Source: Parvularia atlantis (Eukaryota; Opisthokonta; Rotosphaerida). Taken from it: DNA of 48,734 bases. The notes beneath the pieces are model-generated. The model searched no databases, was not told where the DNA came from, and saw nothing but the letters and a program-made list of their open reading frames with translations. Each line of letters starts with the position of its first letter. Within the stretch, counting starts at the first letter, position 1. The position numbers and the translations under genes are program-made. This document shows positions 10,322-21,557 of the stretch, in pieces. Location of the stretch: assembly GCA_943704415.1 (NCBI GenBank), contig CALSCO010001459.1, positions 1 to 48,734 of the forward strand. Direction: 5' to 3'.

Positions 10322-13300
10322 GGAGAGCACGACTCACGCGCCGCCCGTGCACAGAACATCCCGTCGTGGATGCAGCGCATCACCATCGCCATCGAGATCG
10401 CCTCGGCGCTCGCGTACCTGCACAGCAAGAACATCGTCCACCGCGACGTCAAGACGGGTGCGCGGACTGACGCGCACGTGCATGTGCACTGGGCTGACGC
10501 GCGCGGCCGGCAGAGAACGTGCTGATGACGGAGGACCGCGTCGTCAAGCTGTGCGACTTTGGGTTTGCGCGCGAGGTCACGTCGCTCAAGCGGCCCAGCC
10601 ACTACACCATGTGCGGTGCGTGCGCGGCCGTGGCGGGCACCATGCGCGTGAGTCGCTCACGCGGCCGCGGGTCAGGCTCCGAGTTCTTCGAGGCGCCCGA
10701 GATCATGTTCTGCCTCGATTACGACGAACGCGTCGACATCTTCTCGTACGGTGCGCTCACGTGCGGCCGGCCGAGCGTGTGCATCGCTCACGGGCGCCTC
10801 AGGGCTTGTGCTGTGCGAGCTCATCTCGCGCAAGCAGCCCAGCACAACCGTCTTCAAGCGCGTGATCCCCGGCTTTGGCATTAACGCGTGCGTGCGGCCG
10901 ACCACTGGCACAGCGCCGCTGCGGCTCACGCGCGCGCGCGCGCGCGCGTGCCAGTATGGAGATCCGCGATTGCGCCGAGGCCGAGTGCCCGACCGAGCTG
11001 CTGCAAGCTGCGCAGGGCTGCTGCGAGGACGACCCGGACAAGCGGCCCGGGCTGGACATGGTTGTTGCGCAGCTGAGGTGCGTGCACGTGTGCGGCGTGC
11101 GCAGAAGCGCGCCGTGATTGTGCGCGCGCATCACAGACGGTGCTACGAGGAGCTGTGCGGTGAGCCATTCATCCCGTACCGCGATCCGGCAGACGATCAG
11201 CCCACAGTGGACCAGGTCGTGCCAGCCGGGCCGGAGACCAATGGCGACGTGCGCACTCGCGCGTGCAAAGCGCGATCGGTCGCTCACCCAGTGCACACCG
11301 CAGCACATCGACGGTGTCATGCCCGCAGCGTCGGGCGACGTCTATGAGCCGAACACGATGACAGTGGACGCCGCTGGCGATCCCGTCGTGCGGCCGCTGC
11401 TCGCGCTCAAGCGGCAGCGCACGTCGATCAACAACGCCACGCGCATCGTCAAGGAGGACCTCCTGGCGCCCGCGACGCCCCTGCCGGCCGTGCCGAAGAT
11501 TGCCGTTGACCCCGGGACTGCCGTCGGGTGCGTGGCGCTTTGTCGTGTGCCTGGGCGCCTGTGAGGCTAACGCGGGGCCGCAGCACGCCGACGCGGCACG
11601 TGCTGTCGCCCTTCAGCCTCGGCGAGCCCTCGAGCCCGTCGCGCAACTCGAGCGGGATCGACGCCGCCTCTTCCGCGACCGATGCACCACCGGGGCAGCC
11701 GCTCGGGACGAAGCTGACGCTCTCGTGCGTGCGCGCCCCGATTCCAGCGCCGCTGACACGTGCGCCCGCAGACGTTCGTCCGCGGACCTTATCTCGTCCG
11801 CGTCGGCGGACGGCGAGGCGCTGGCGACGCACCCGTCGGCCATGGGTGTGCGCCGTGTGCTGTGTGCATGTGTGCATGAGCTGAGCCCGCGGCCCGCAGA
11901 GTACGCCAAACTGGCCGACAACGCCAAGGTCGAGCAGCTCGGGAGTATCTTCTACTACATCGACCCGGCTATCGTTCGGCGCGCGGTTGAGACGTCCGAC
12001 GGCGATCTCGAACGCGCTGTCGCGTCGGTGCTCAGCGAAGGTGCGGCCTGTCGGCCTAGTGATGCCTGCGATCTCACGCCCGCGACAACCCCGGCAGGCG
12101 AGCTCGTGCGCTCGGCCAGCGCAGATCACGTCGCAGCATTGCTGCAAAGCCAGCCGCCGCCGCCCGCGGCACCCGCACCGACCGACATCGAGGTGCGCGC
12201 TCAGCACGGCGCTGAGCAAACGCACTGACCGCGACGCTTTCCCGCCCAGCCGACAGACGAGAAGCCGCGCGCCGTGAGCATCTCGCTGCCGCCGACGAGG
12301 CCGATGTCTGGGACGACGGACGGTCCCAGCTCACCGGTGCGTGCGAGGCGTGTTGCGCGCATCGCTGACACGAGTGCTTGCCTGGAGCAGACGGGCTCGT
12401 CACCGCCGACGTCGCCGTCGGGGCGCATCAAGTCGGACGGGCCCGGGCCGCTCAAGTCCCCGCGGGCAGGGCAGCCGGTCGCTACGGCGGCAGCGGCCGT
12501 CGACCGTCGCCGGGGCTCGCTCGGCAAGGTACGCGCGCATTGCCTGCGATCTGCGTGCTCACGCCGTGCAGTCGCGGGAGCAGAGCGCGCCGCCCGGCAG
12601 CCCGTCGTCGCCGTTCCACCGGCGCAAGTCGTCGTCGGCCGGGCGATCGGCAGCGGAGCGAATGCTCGAGCGGCTGCCGAGCTTCAGGCGCGAGACGGCC
12701 GAGAACACGCCCGAGATCATTCGGATCGGGCGGACGCTGCTCGTGACCTACGCCCTGCGCTCGTCATACTTTGGCAGCGGCGACGCGCACGCCCAGCAGC
12801 GGTGGACGTCGTTCCTGGTGCAGCTCACGGCGTCGCTGCCCGTCGTCGACTGCCAGGCGCGCACGCCTGCGGGCCGTGTGGTCTGTCACTGACCCGTGCA
12901 ACGCATAGGTCCGCTCGAAGAATACGCGCCTCAAGACGTACCGCAACTGGTGCGCGGCAGCGATTGGCCGTGGTGCGCGCGGTCTCACGACGGCGCGTGC
13001 GCGCAGCTTCACGGCCGAGGACCTGATCTACTGGCTCATGTTTGTCGAGCAGGACGCCCTGCGGCGGCGCGCGGATGGTGTGCGCGTCGCGTGTCATCTA
13101 GCACTGCTGACGCGCGTGCGCGCGTGCGAGCGCAGCCATCGAGCTGGCCAACATCCTCGTCAAGCTCGAGATCATTGTGCCCATCCACGGCACGCCGGCC
13201 ATGACCTTCAAGGAGGGCGCGAACGTGCTCTTCCGCTACCGTCACGACCAGGCCGCGCTGCAGGCCAACCTCGAGAGCAAGGCGCTGGCCGACCGCAATG

Positions 13301-13749
13301 CCAAGAAGGACATGACGCGGCGGACGTCGCTCAAGCGCTCGTCGATAGTGCGCAACCGCGCACGCGTGGCACGATGGGCCCGCTCAGCTGCATGCGGCGC
13401 AGAACCCGCTCTCGAAGGGGCTGTCGTCGCCGCCCGCGGTCACGTCGCCCACGGTCGCGTCGCCCGCGCGTCGCACTCCCTCGGCCATGTTCCTCACCGA
13501 CCAGTCCTCGCCGCCCACCGACACGGTGCGCGCCCACCCATCCGGGATGCGGCACCGCACGCTCACGATCGCGCTGCTGCGCAGGCGACGCTGCACCGCA
13601 AGCCCAGCGGCAAGGGCAAGACGGCGGCCGGCGGCACAGCGGCCTCGCCCGAGCCGCCTGCGCCCGACAGCAAGCCTAGACGGGGCATTGGCGCGAGCCT
13701 GCTCGACATGGTCTCGGCGCTCGGGCTTGGCGGCGTGGCCAAGAAGTGA
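9850..13749 (+). CDS. TKL-family protein kinase with CUE-like and DEP domains
   Basis: About twenty exons join in one frame from ATG 9850 to TGA 13747-13749 (roughly 950 residues). The kinase domain is first: glycine loop GKGQFGSVYRG near 9905-9995, VAVKK lysine near 10015, HRDVKTENV near 10440-10515, DFG near 10557, an EAPE motif near 10690, and CPTELLQAAQGCCEDDP...RP in the last lobe. This pattern is typical of tyrosine-kinase-like (LIMK/TESK or Dictyostelium TKL) kinases. A Ser/Pro-rich linker follows. Next is a CUE-like segment near 11890-12040 (IDPAIVRRAVETSDGDLERAV), another Ser-rich linker, and a DEP domain near 12810-13260 (YRNCFTAEDLIYWLM...). The tail is Ser/Pro-rich and basic. DEP domains usually target proteins to membranes or GPCRs and CUE binds ubiquitin, so a membrane signalling kinase is inferred. 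Two introns appear to use GC donors. Confidence 0.85.
9911..9967 (+). other. Probable GC-AG intron in TKL kinase gene
   Basis: The kinase glycine loop is only restored if the segment from GCGCGT at 9911 to CAG at 9967 is removed (57 nt, phase 0), joining LLGK to GQFGSVYRG. The donor reads GCGCGT where nearly every other intron reads GTGCGT or similar, so position +2 is C. A CTGAA-like branch motif precedes the acceptor. GC-AG introns are spliced by the normal major spliceosome. Confidence 0.75.
10290..10319 (+). repeat. (CTG)10 triplet run inside an intron
   Basis: Ten CTG triplets lie inside the TKL kinase intron that begins GTGCGTGTG at 10278, just after the exon encoding the LRRYLEA segment. 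Because they are intronic, the leucine run that can be read here is not part of the protein. Confidence 0.9.
12857..12908 (+). other. Second probable GC-AG intron in TKL kinase gene
   Basis: Between the Ser-rich linker and the DEP domain, the frame is kept by removing 12857-12908 (52 nt, phase 0). The donor is GCGCGCACG and the acceptor ATAG, with a CTGAC branch motif 16-20 nt before the end. This joins VVDCQ to VRSKNTRLKTYRNC, which leads directly into the conserved DEP core. No GT donor nearby gives a normal-length intron in frame. Confidence 0.7.
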
Positions 13750-14118
13750 GTGGCACGGCACGTGTGGAAGGATCAGTCCGGACAGGCGCGGCCGCGCGCA
13801 CAGGCTGCTTATGTTCCCGCGCCGCGTGCCGCGCACATCGCGCAGGCGGCAAGTGGGGCGCCCAGGACGGCGTGGGCGGGCTGCCCGGCTGCCGTGCAGG
13901 GCCGGGCTGGCTCACGTGTGGCGCGCGCATCAGGCGCCTCGCGGCCGTCGCCAGCACCGCGCACGGCGACGTGCTCGACCTGTACCTCTCCCTGTACCGG
14001 CGCTTCCTGAACACGGCCTGAGAGCGTGCTCGCTGGAGTCACCGACCACACCGGCCGTGCAGCACCCGCACGCCACGCCGCGGTCGGCGCAGACTGGCCA
14101 GGTGCGTCACAACCACGG
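13750..14118. other. Gap between convergent genes; possible small exon
   Basis: These 369 bp separate the stop of the TKL kinase gene from the stop of ORC6. Most of it is unremarkable GC-rich sequence. One plus-strand frame ends near 14021 with a plausible coding stretch (VLDLYLSLYRRFL at about 13966-14010) that resembles the start of an LYR-motif mitochondrial protein. I could not build a complete gene around it. I see no other feature. Confidence 0.35.
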
Positions 14119-15289
14119 TCACAACGCCGACGCGACCTCGCCGCGCCCCTCGACCGTGGCCATGTCGGCGAGCAGCTCGCGGCGCCACGCGTCGTACTCG
14201 GCGGCCGCTGCGGCCTCCTGTGCGGCCTCGAGCTCGTCTAGACGCCGCCGCCGCTTCGGCGCTTGCTCGATCAGCGGTGGCGGTGGCGCGTCGGCGGGCC
14301 GTGCGGCGCGTGCTCGTTGAGCTGGTGCGGCGGCAGACCGTGGCGGCGATGCGGGCGACGAGGGCGTTGACGGCAGCGCGACGCGCGGCTGCGATGCCGC
14401 CGCCGACGTTGGCTCATCCGAGTGCTCGTCGTCGTCTGGTGCTGCTGCTGCTGCTGCTGCTGCTCCGACGCTCTTGCTGCTGCGTGTCGCGCGTGCTGGT
14501 GCAGGCTGCGCGCCGCCCTTGGCCGCGGCCACGGCGTCGGCGCAGACGTCCTCGATCGCGGCGCAGACCCGGTCAAAGTGCGCCTCGCCCAGCATCGCGC
14601 CGTCCAGCAGGGCGCTCTTGCGCAGCTGCACCTTGAGCGCGCGGCACACGACCAAGAAGGCGGCGACGACGTGCACGGCCTCGGCGTCGGGCATGCGCTG
14701 GCGCACGCTGCGGGGCACGACGATCAGCAGCAGCAGCAGCAGCAGGCAGCAGCGAACGCACGTCGCCAGCAGCCGCTCGCACGGCGCGACGACGCCCACG
14801 CAGCCAAACTGCACAGCCAGCTGGCGCACGCTCACGTCGCGGCTGCGGCGCACGTCGATCAGCAGCCGTCGCCGCCGTCGAGGTGAGGTGAGGCGCGCAC
14901 CGCTCGTCCACGAGCACGGCGCGCAGGCGCTGCAGCGTCTCGCCGTAAACCTTCTTGGACACGGCCGAGGCGCGCACGGCGGCGGCGCGGTCGATCGTGC
15001 GCCCGAGGCTGCGCGTCGGCCGTGTGAGCGCCGACGGGGCGCGAGAGGCCCGGCGCGCACAGGCCGCACGCGAGGTCGACGCAGACGGTCGGGCGGCAGA
15101 TGCGCATCTGCCGTGCCGCGTGGCCGTCGGTCAGCGCAGACGGCAGCAGCAGCACGGCGCGCGCACCTGCTTCGGCAGCGTCGGGCAGCGCACGTCGGCG
15201 AGCCGCAGCAGCTCGGCCGCGCGGTCGCGCACGTCGGCTGCGTCGGCGCCAAGGCCCAGGCGGCGCATCGCATCGGCCACGTCGGCCAT
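14119..15289 (-). CDS. ORC6: Origin recognition complex subunit 6
   Basis: ATG at 15289, TGA at 14119, about 330 residues after splicing. The N-terminal TFIIB-like part is clear: MADVADAMRRLGLG, then AAELLRLADVRCPTLP, the VCVDLACGL segment, the SKKVYGETLQRL helix, RDVSVRQLAVQFGCVGVVAPCERLL, and the second cyclin-like fold ending KKSALLD-type helices (VCRALKVQLRKSALLDGAML). Order and spacing match human ORC6. The C-terminus has Ala and Ser/Pro-rich linkers, a basic KRRRR patch and a final acidic helix that in metazoan ORC6 contacts ORC3. ORC6 is needed to load MCM helicases at origins. Introns sit near 15107-15171, 15024-15078, 14839-14897 and 14717-14772. It is convergent with the TKL gene and lies 43 bp beyond the 3' end of the next kinase. 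Confidence 0.93.
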
Positions 15290-15332
15290 CAGGATCGAGT
15301 ACACAAGGTCGGGAGAACAACAAAGTGAGGGT

Positions 15333-17243
<1,911 letters not shown>

Positions 17244-17331
17244 GCCCGGCGTGTGCTTGCCGATGATCTGTGCGTGCGTGTGGGAAAAACTGAGCGATCA
17301 CCTCGCGCACGGCGCGGGTGCAAAAGGGGAA

Positions 17332-17349
17332 GGGGGGGGGGGGGGGGGG
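17332..17349. repeat. G18 homopolymer, likely assembly junction
   Basis: Eighteen consecutive G residues, preceded by AAAAGGGGAA. Both divergent genes beside it lack their first exons exactly here: the RGS domain on the right starts without its first helix, and the kinase on the left has an acceptor site but no upstream exon. This looks like a collapsed gap or poly-G read artefact rather than a natural promoter. Confidence 0.75.
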
Positions 17350-20300
17350 CCTTGAAGGGCTCGATCATCTTTGCGCGCTACCTGCTCGACAAGGGGCTGA
17401 GCGACGACCCGGTCATGTTCTTCCTCGGCGCGCAAGAGTTCCACAACGAGGCCAAGCGCGCGACAAACGAAGAGCGCGCCGAGGCGGCCAAGATTCTCTA
17501 CGACGCGTTTCTGAAAAAGGTGCGCGAGGCGGCCGCTGCGGCTTTGGTGTGACCGACCGCCCGCGCCCGCAGCCAAAGAAGATCCGCAACCTCGGCCTGA
17601 GCGACCCGCAGATCGTGAGCGAGATCGCCGAGCACATCAACAAGCCGACCAACTGGATGTTTGACCGCGCGGCGTCCGACACGTTCACGCAGGTACGCAG
17701 GACCCGGCCGTGCCGTTGCATCTTAACCGCGCGTGCCGCGCGCAGATGGAGAAGAAGCACTTTGACGCGTTCCGCAAGAGCGCATTCTACAAGCAGGTGA
17801 CGGACAAGGTGCGTCGCGCACCTCGCGCGCGTCGCCGTGCGCGCCGACGTGCTACACAGTCGCTCTCGGCCAAGGTGACAATGCCTGCGACGCTGGTGTC
17901 GGCCATGGAGCAGCTCTCGCCGTCCGAGAAGGCGCGCGATGTGCGTGATGCCGTGGCGCGCGAGCGCGCGGCTGCTCGTTGACGACCTGTTTGTGCGTGC
18001 GCAGGAGGCGCAACAACAGCAGCAGAAGGCCGAGGTGGAGGCGCTGGTGGCCAGCTCGAGCAAGCAGGAGGGCGACGCACGCGTCAAGGCCGCCCCGCGC
18101 AAGGAAAAGGTGCGCGCACGCCCGACAGATGCACGCGCCGACCGCTGACACGCCACGCCCGCGCCCGGTCCGATAGAAGACAGTCAAGGGGGGCAAGTCC
18201 TTGCGCACGACCAAGGCCGTCCTTGTTACCGCGCCCGTCGTCGCCGACACGCTGGCGCCGCTGCCGAGCAGCCCCGTCTCGCCGCGCGTGGGCAAGGCAC
18301 CGCGTGTGGCCAAAGCGCTCAAGCGCGGCTCGTCACTTGGACCCTCGCCGCGGAGGACCGTCGAGCTGGCCGAGTGCGTGTCTCCCTCGCGCCTGCAATG
18401 CGTGTCTCACGACCGCCCGCGCAGGTCGCCGGCCGTGGCGCTGCCGCCGTCGCCCGCTGCCGCTTCGTCCGCAGCCGCAGCAGCCGCAGCAGCCGCGGAA
18501 CCGGGCAAGAAGAAAAAGTCAATCCGTGCACGAGGTACGTACACGCCCAGGCCATCATTCGTGCGCCCCCTTCCCGGCCAACGCGCACGCAAACGCCAGG
18601 CCAGAGCGAGCGCAAGGCCAAGGCCAAGGCCGGCGACGGCGCCGACGCCGAGGGCGTAACGCCCATCCGTCCCGCGGCCGGGCCGCTCAAGCGCTACGGC
18701 GGGCAGGGCCAGGCGTACTCGAAGCTGAAGGACGACTGGGTGCGCCACCGCCGCACCGCGTCTCGCGCGCACGTCGTCGCTGACAAGGCGGGGCGGCGCA
18801 GGTCGTGTTTGACAACAGCGAGCTTGAGGCGATGGCCGCGCGCGCGGGCAACGAGCTGACAGAACGGCGTCGGCTCACCGTCGCGACGCTCAACATCACG
18901 CGGGTGCGGCGCGCGCGAGGCGCGTGCGGGCCCCGGTGACTCAGCGGCGCCGCAGGAGGCGCAGAACCCGCAGGTGCGCTTCCAGGCCATCTGCGAGAGC
19001 CTGAAGAACCTCAAGGCGGACGTGATTATGCTCCAGGTGCGCCGCTGAGGCCGCGCACACCTGACCACTCGGGCGCTCAACGGCCGGCGATGTTTGCAGG
19101 AGGTCACGCCCGTGTTCCTCATCAGCCTGCGCGAGTGCCCGTGGGTGCGCGACGCGTTCTACATCACGGACGTCACGGGGTCGTCGTTCGTTGGCCGCAA
19201 GTACGGCCAGGTGTGTGCGCATGGCACCACCGCGCCTCCGTTGGGCTGGCCTAACCCCGCGTACACTCAGGTCGTGCTGTCGCGCGTGCCGTTTGTGGAA
19301 ATCATCTTCTCGCAGCTGCACTCGCGCAGCCAGGCGATGGCCGTGGTGGGCGTGATTGTGGTGCGCACGGCGGCTTGCGCGGCCCTGTGTGAGCGGCGTG
19401 CTCACGGTACAGTGCAGATCAACAGCCGCCGCGTCGGCTTTGCCAGCCTGGACCTTGACGAGCGCGAGCAGGACACGGCGCTGCGGTGCGCGCGCGGCCA
19501 GTCAGTTGGTGGCGCGGCGCGGCACTGACGTACCCGCGGGCGCAGGTCCGACCAGCTGCAGAGCGTGCTGACGCTCGTGAGCGAGCTCGAATGCGACGAC
19601 GTCTTCATCGGCGGCTCACTCGCCTCCGACGCCAAGTTTGACAGCCTTGTGCCGGTCGACCTGGCGCACGGCTGCGTCGATCTGTGGGAGCAGCACTTTG
19701 CCGGTGCGGGCCGGTGGCTGGGCGTGTGCGGCGCTGACGACCGTCGCACGAAGGCCTGATGGGCCAGGGCGGCGAGCCTGCAAACGGCCTGTCGACGCGG
19801 TCGATGCCGTCCAGCCTGCAGTCTGTCGAGGACTCGTCGAGCGTGTCTGCCGCCACGAGCACAAGCGTAAGCCCCGCTGTGCAGTTGCGCTCATGGTGGC
19901 ACTTACGGCAGTCTCGTCGCGTGCCAGACGAACGCGCACAAGCGCTCGGTCTCGTTCCAGACGCCCGACGACTCGCCCATGTCGGGCCGCGTCGGTCTTG
20001 CGAGTGCGTTGCGCTCGCGCTGGCTGTGCCGCCTCGCTCATGCCGCGCGATCGCAGGTCCCGTGTCGGACTTTACGCGCCGGGTGTCGCAGGCGCGTCGC
20101 AACCGCTCGTCGATGCGCCTGACCGAGGGCGCGGCGGGCGCCGCTGCCGGCGCAACAATACGGTCGTCGTCGAGCCATCCGTCGGACCTCGACAAGACCG
20201 CAGCTGGTGCCGTTGGTGCGGCACAGCCCGATCTCCTCGCGGTGCCGGGAACAGCCAGCGCGAACGACGCGGGTCTGCCGGCGTTCGGTGTGTCGCGCCG

Positions 20301-20757
20301 CGCGTTTGCGGCGCATGTCACTGACGCGGCCGGGGCGCAGGTTTCACGGTCAACACGCGCCTCAACCTGCTCGCGCGCGACTTGTTTCTGGTCCACCCGG
20401 TCCGCCGGCCCGACCGCCTCATTGTGCGCTCATACGAGAACTACTGGGGCCAGACGCGCAGCCTGCGGCTGTTTGCCAACGAGCAGGTCCGCATGCGCGC
20501 GCGCGCGCGACATTGGCAGGGCGCTGATCCTGTGTGCGCCGCTCACAGATCCCCGGCATGGCTGGTATCTTCCCGTCGGCGCACTTTGGCGTCGTGGCCG
20601 TCGTCGAGTGCGCGCCGCCGAGCGAGCCGCAGCGGTGCGCCGCGTGCTGCTGCTGCCGCATCGGTGTGCTGCGTTGCTGACGCGGCGCGTCGCCAGGACG
20701 GCCGCACCGACGAGCCCGCGCGGGGCCAAGAGCGGCAGCGGCTGCGTCGTGTCGTAA
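17350..20757 (+). CDS. RGS domain fused to TDP2-like EEP domain, CaaX end
   Basis: Exons joined in a single frame give about 830 residues, with the 5' end missing at the G18 run. An RGS domain comes first (SIIFARYLLDKGLSDDPVMF near 17360, IYD/ILYDAFLK, HFDAFRKSAFYKQV near 17757-17797). A Lys/Ser/Ala-rich linker follows. From about 18830 there is an EEP fold most like tyrosyl-DNA phosphodiesterase 2: TVATLNI, RFQAICESLKNLKADVIMLQ-EVTPVFL, TDVTGSS, VVLSRVPF. A Ser-rich insert of about 130 residues (19760-20300) interrupts it before the terminal strands (GFTVNTRLNLLARDLFL, PSAHFGVVAVVE). It ends in CVVS, a CaaX prenylation box. Several catalytic positions are replaced: the His of the SHLxS motif, the Asp of GDxN (here GGSL) and the Asp of SDH (here SAH). 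RGS domains speed GTP hydrolysis by G-alpha, so a prenylated G-protein regulator with a pseudoenzyme module is inferred. Confidence 0.82.
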
Positions 20758-20819
20758 AGCCCAAAGCGGCAGCATTCATTATTGTGTGCGTGTGCCACGA
20801 GACCACTTTCTTTCTTCCC

Positions 20820-21506
20820 CTACTTTTTGAGGCTCTTGCGCAGGGCGCGCGTGAGCTTGAGGCGCTTCTTGTACTTGTGCTTGTTCATCTTGAGCCGGCG
20901 CTTCTTGAGCACGCTCGTCATCCGCCACACGGGCGGCTGGGCCGTGAGGCTGCGCGTGCGTGCTCGCCATGAGCACGCGGCCCGACAAGGCGCACGCGCG
21001 TCGGCACACACCCCCGCAACGCCTCGTTCAGCTTGCGCAGCAGCTCCTGCGCGCCGCCCTCGACGACCTCGTCGCGCTGTTTGCGGCGCAGCGAGGCGTG
21101 AGCGCGCACGGCACGTGCTGCGCGCTCACGCCGACGCACCAGCGGCCACTGCACGAGGTGCGGCGGCTGGTGCGGCCGCGGCGGCATGAAGAGCGACACG
21201 TCGCTGTGCAGCAGCGCGTCGGCCGTGCGCGCCGCGGCGGCGGCGGCGGCGGCGGCCGCCGGGGCCGTCGCGGACGCGTCGCCGAGCAGGTGCCGCCGGT
21301 GCGCCGCGTCGAGGTCGCCCATCACACGCCGTAGCGCCGCGGCGCCGGGCGCGCTGATCGGGAATGCTGCCGCATGCACACACGGACGCCAACGTCAGGC
21401 GCCGCCGCCGCCGCGTGAGGAGCGCGTGAAGGGCCGCGCGCGCACCGTGGCTCGAGACGGCGCGCGCCGTCCACGGTGCCAGGCGTGCGATGCGCAGCCG
21501 GTGCAT
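20820..21506 (-). CDS. Mitochondrial small-subunit ribosomal protein mS38
   Basis: Exons 21446-21506, 21140-21366, 21012-21076 and 20820-20949 (complement) join to 160 residues. The N-terminus MHRLRIARLAPWTARAVSSH is an ideal mitochondrial presequence. The last 30 residues (TSVLKKRRLKMNKHKYKK then RLKLTRALRKSLKK) match the C-terminal domain of AURKAIP1/Cox24, now named mS38. This is a highly basic helix that binds small-subunit rRNA near the decoding site and helps mitochondrial mRNA translation. Human mS38 extends further after this block, whereas here the protein stops right after it, as in some fungi. The middle is an Ala-rich linker. It is convergent with the RGS gene (62 bp apart) and sits 51 bp downstream of the Slo channel gene. 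Confidence 0.9.
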
Positions 21507-21557
21507 GTCGCTGAAATCGGCGGTGCAATTGATGTTGCAGGCGTACGTATGTACACG

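Noticed and set aside
10278-10360. Poly-leucine segment or signal peptide in the TKL kinase
   Set aside because: The (CTG)10 run lies in an intron bounded by GTGCGTGTG and CACAG; the kinase reads through only when it is removed.
17350-18830. Separate RGS gene ending before the EEP domain
   Set aside because: Every exon of the linker connects in phase to the EEP part with standard splice sites. No stop or start codon setting separates them, so one gene is preferred for now.
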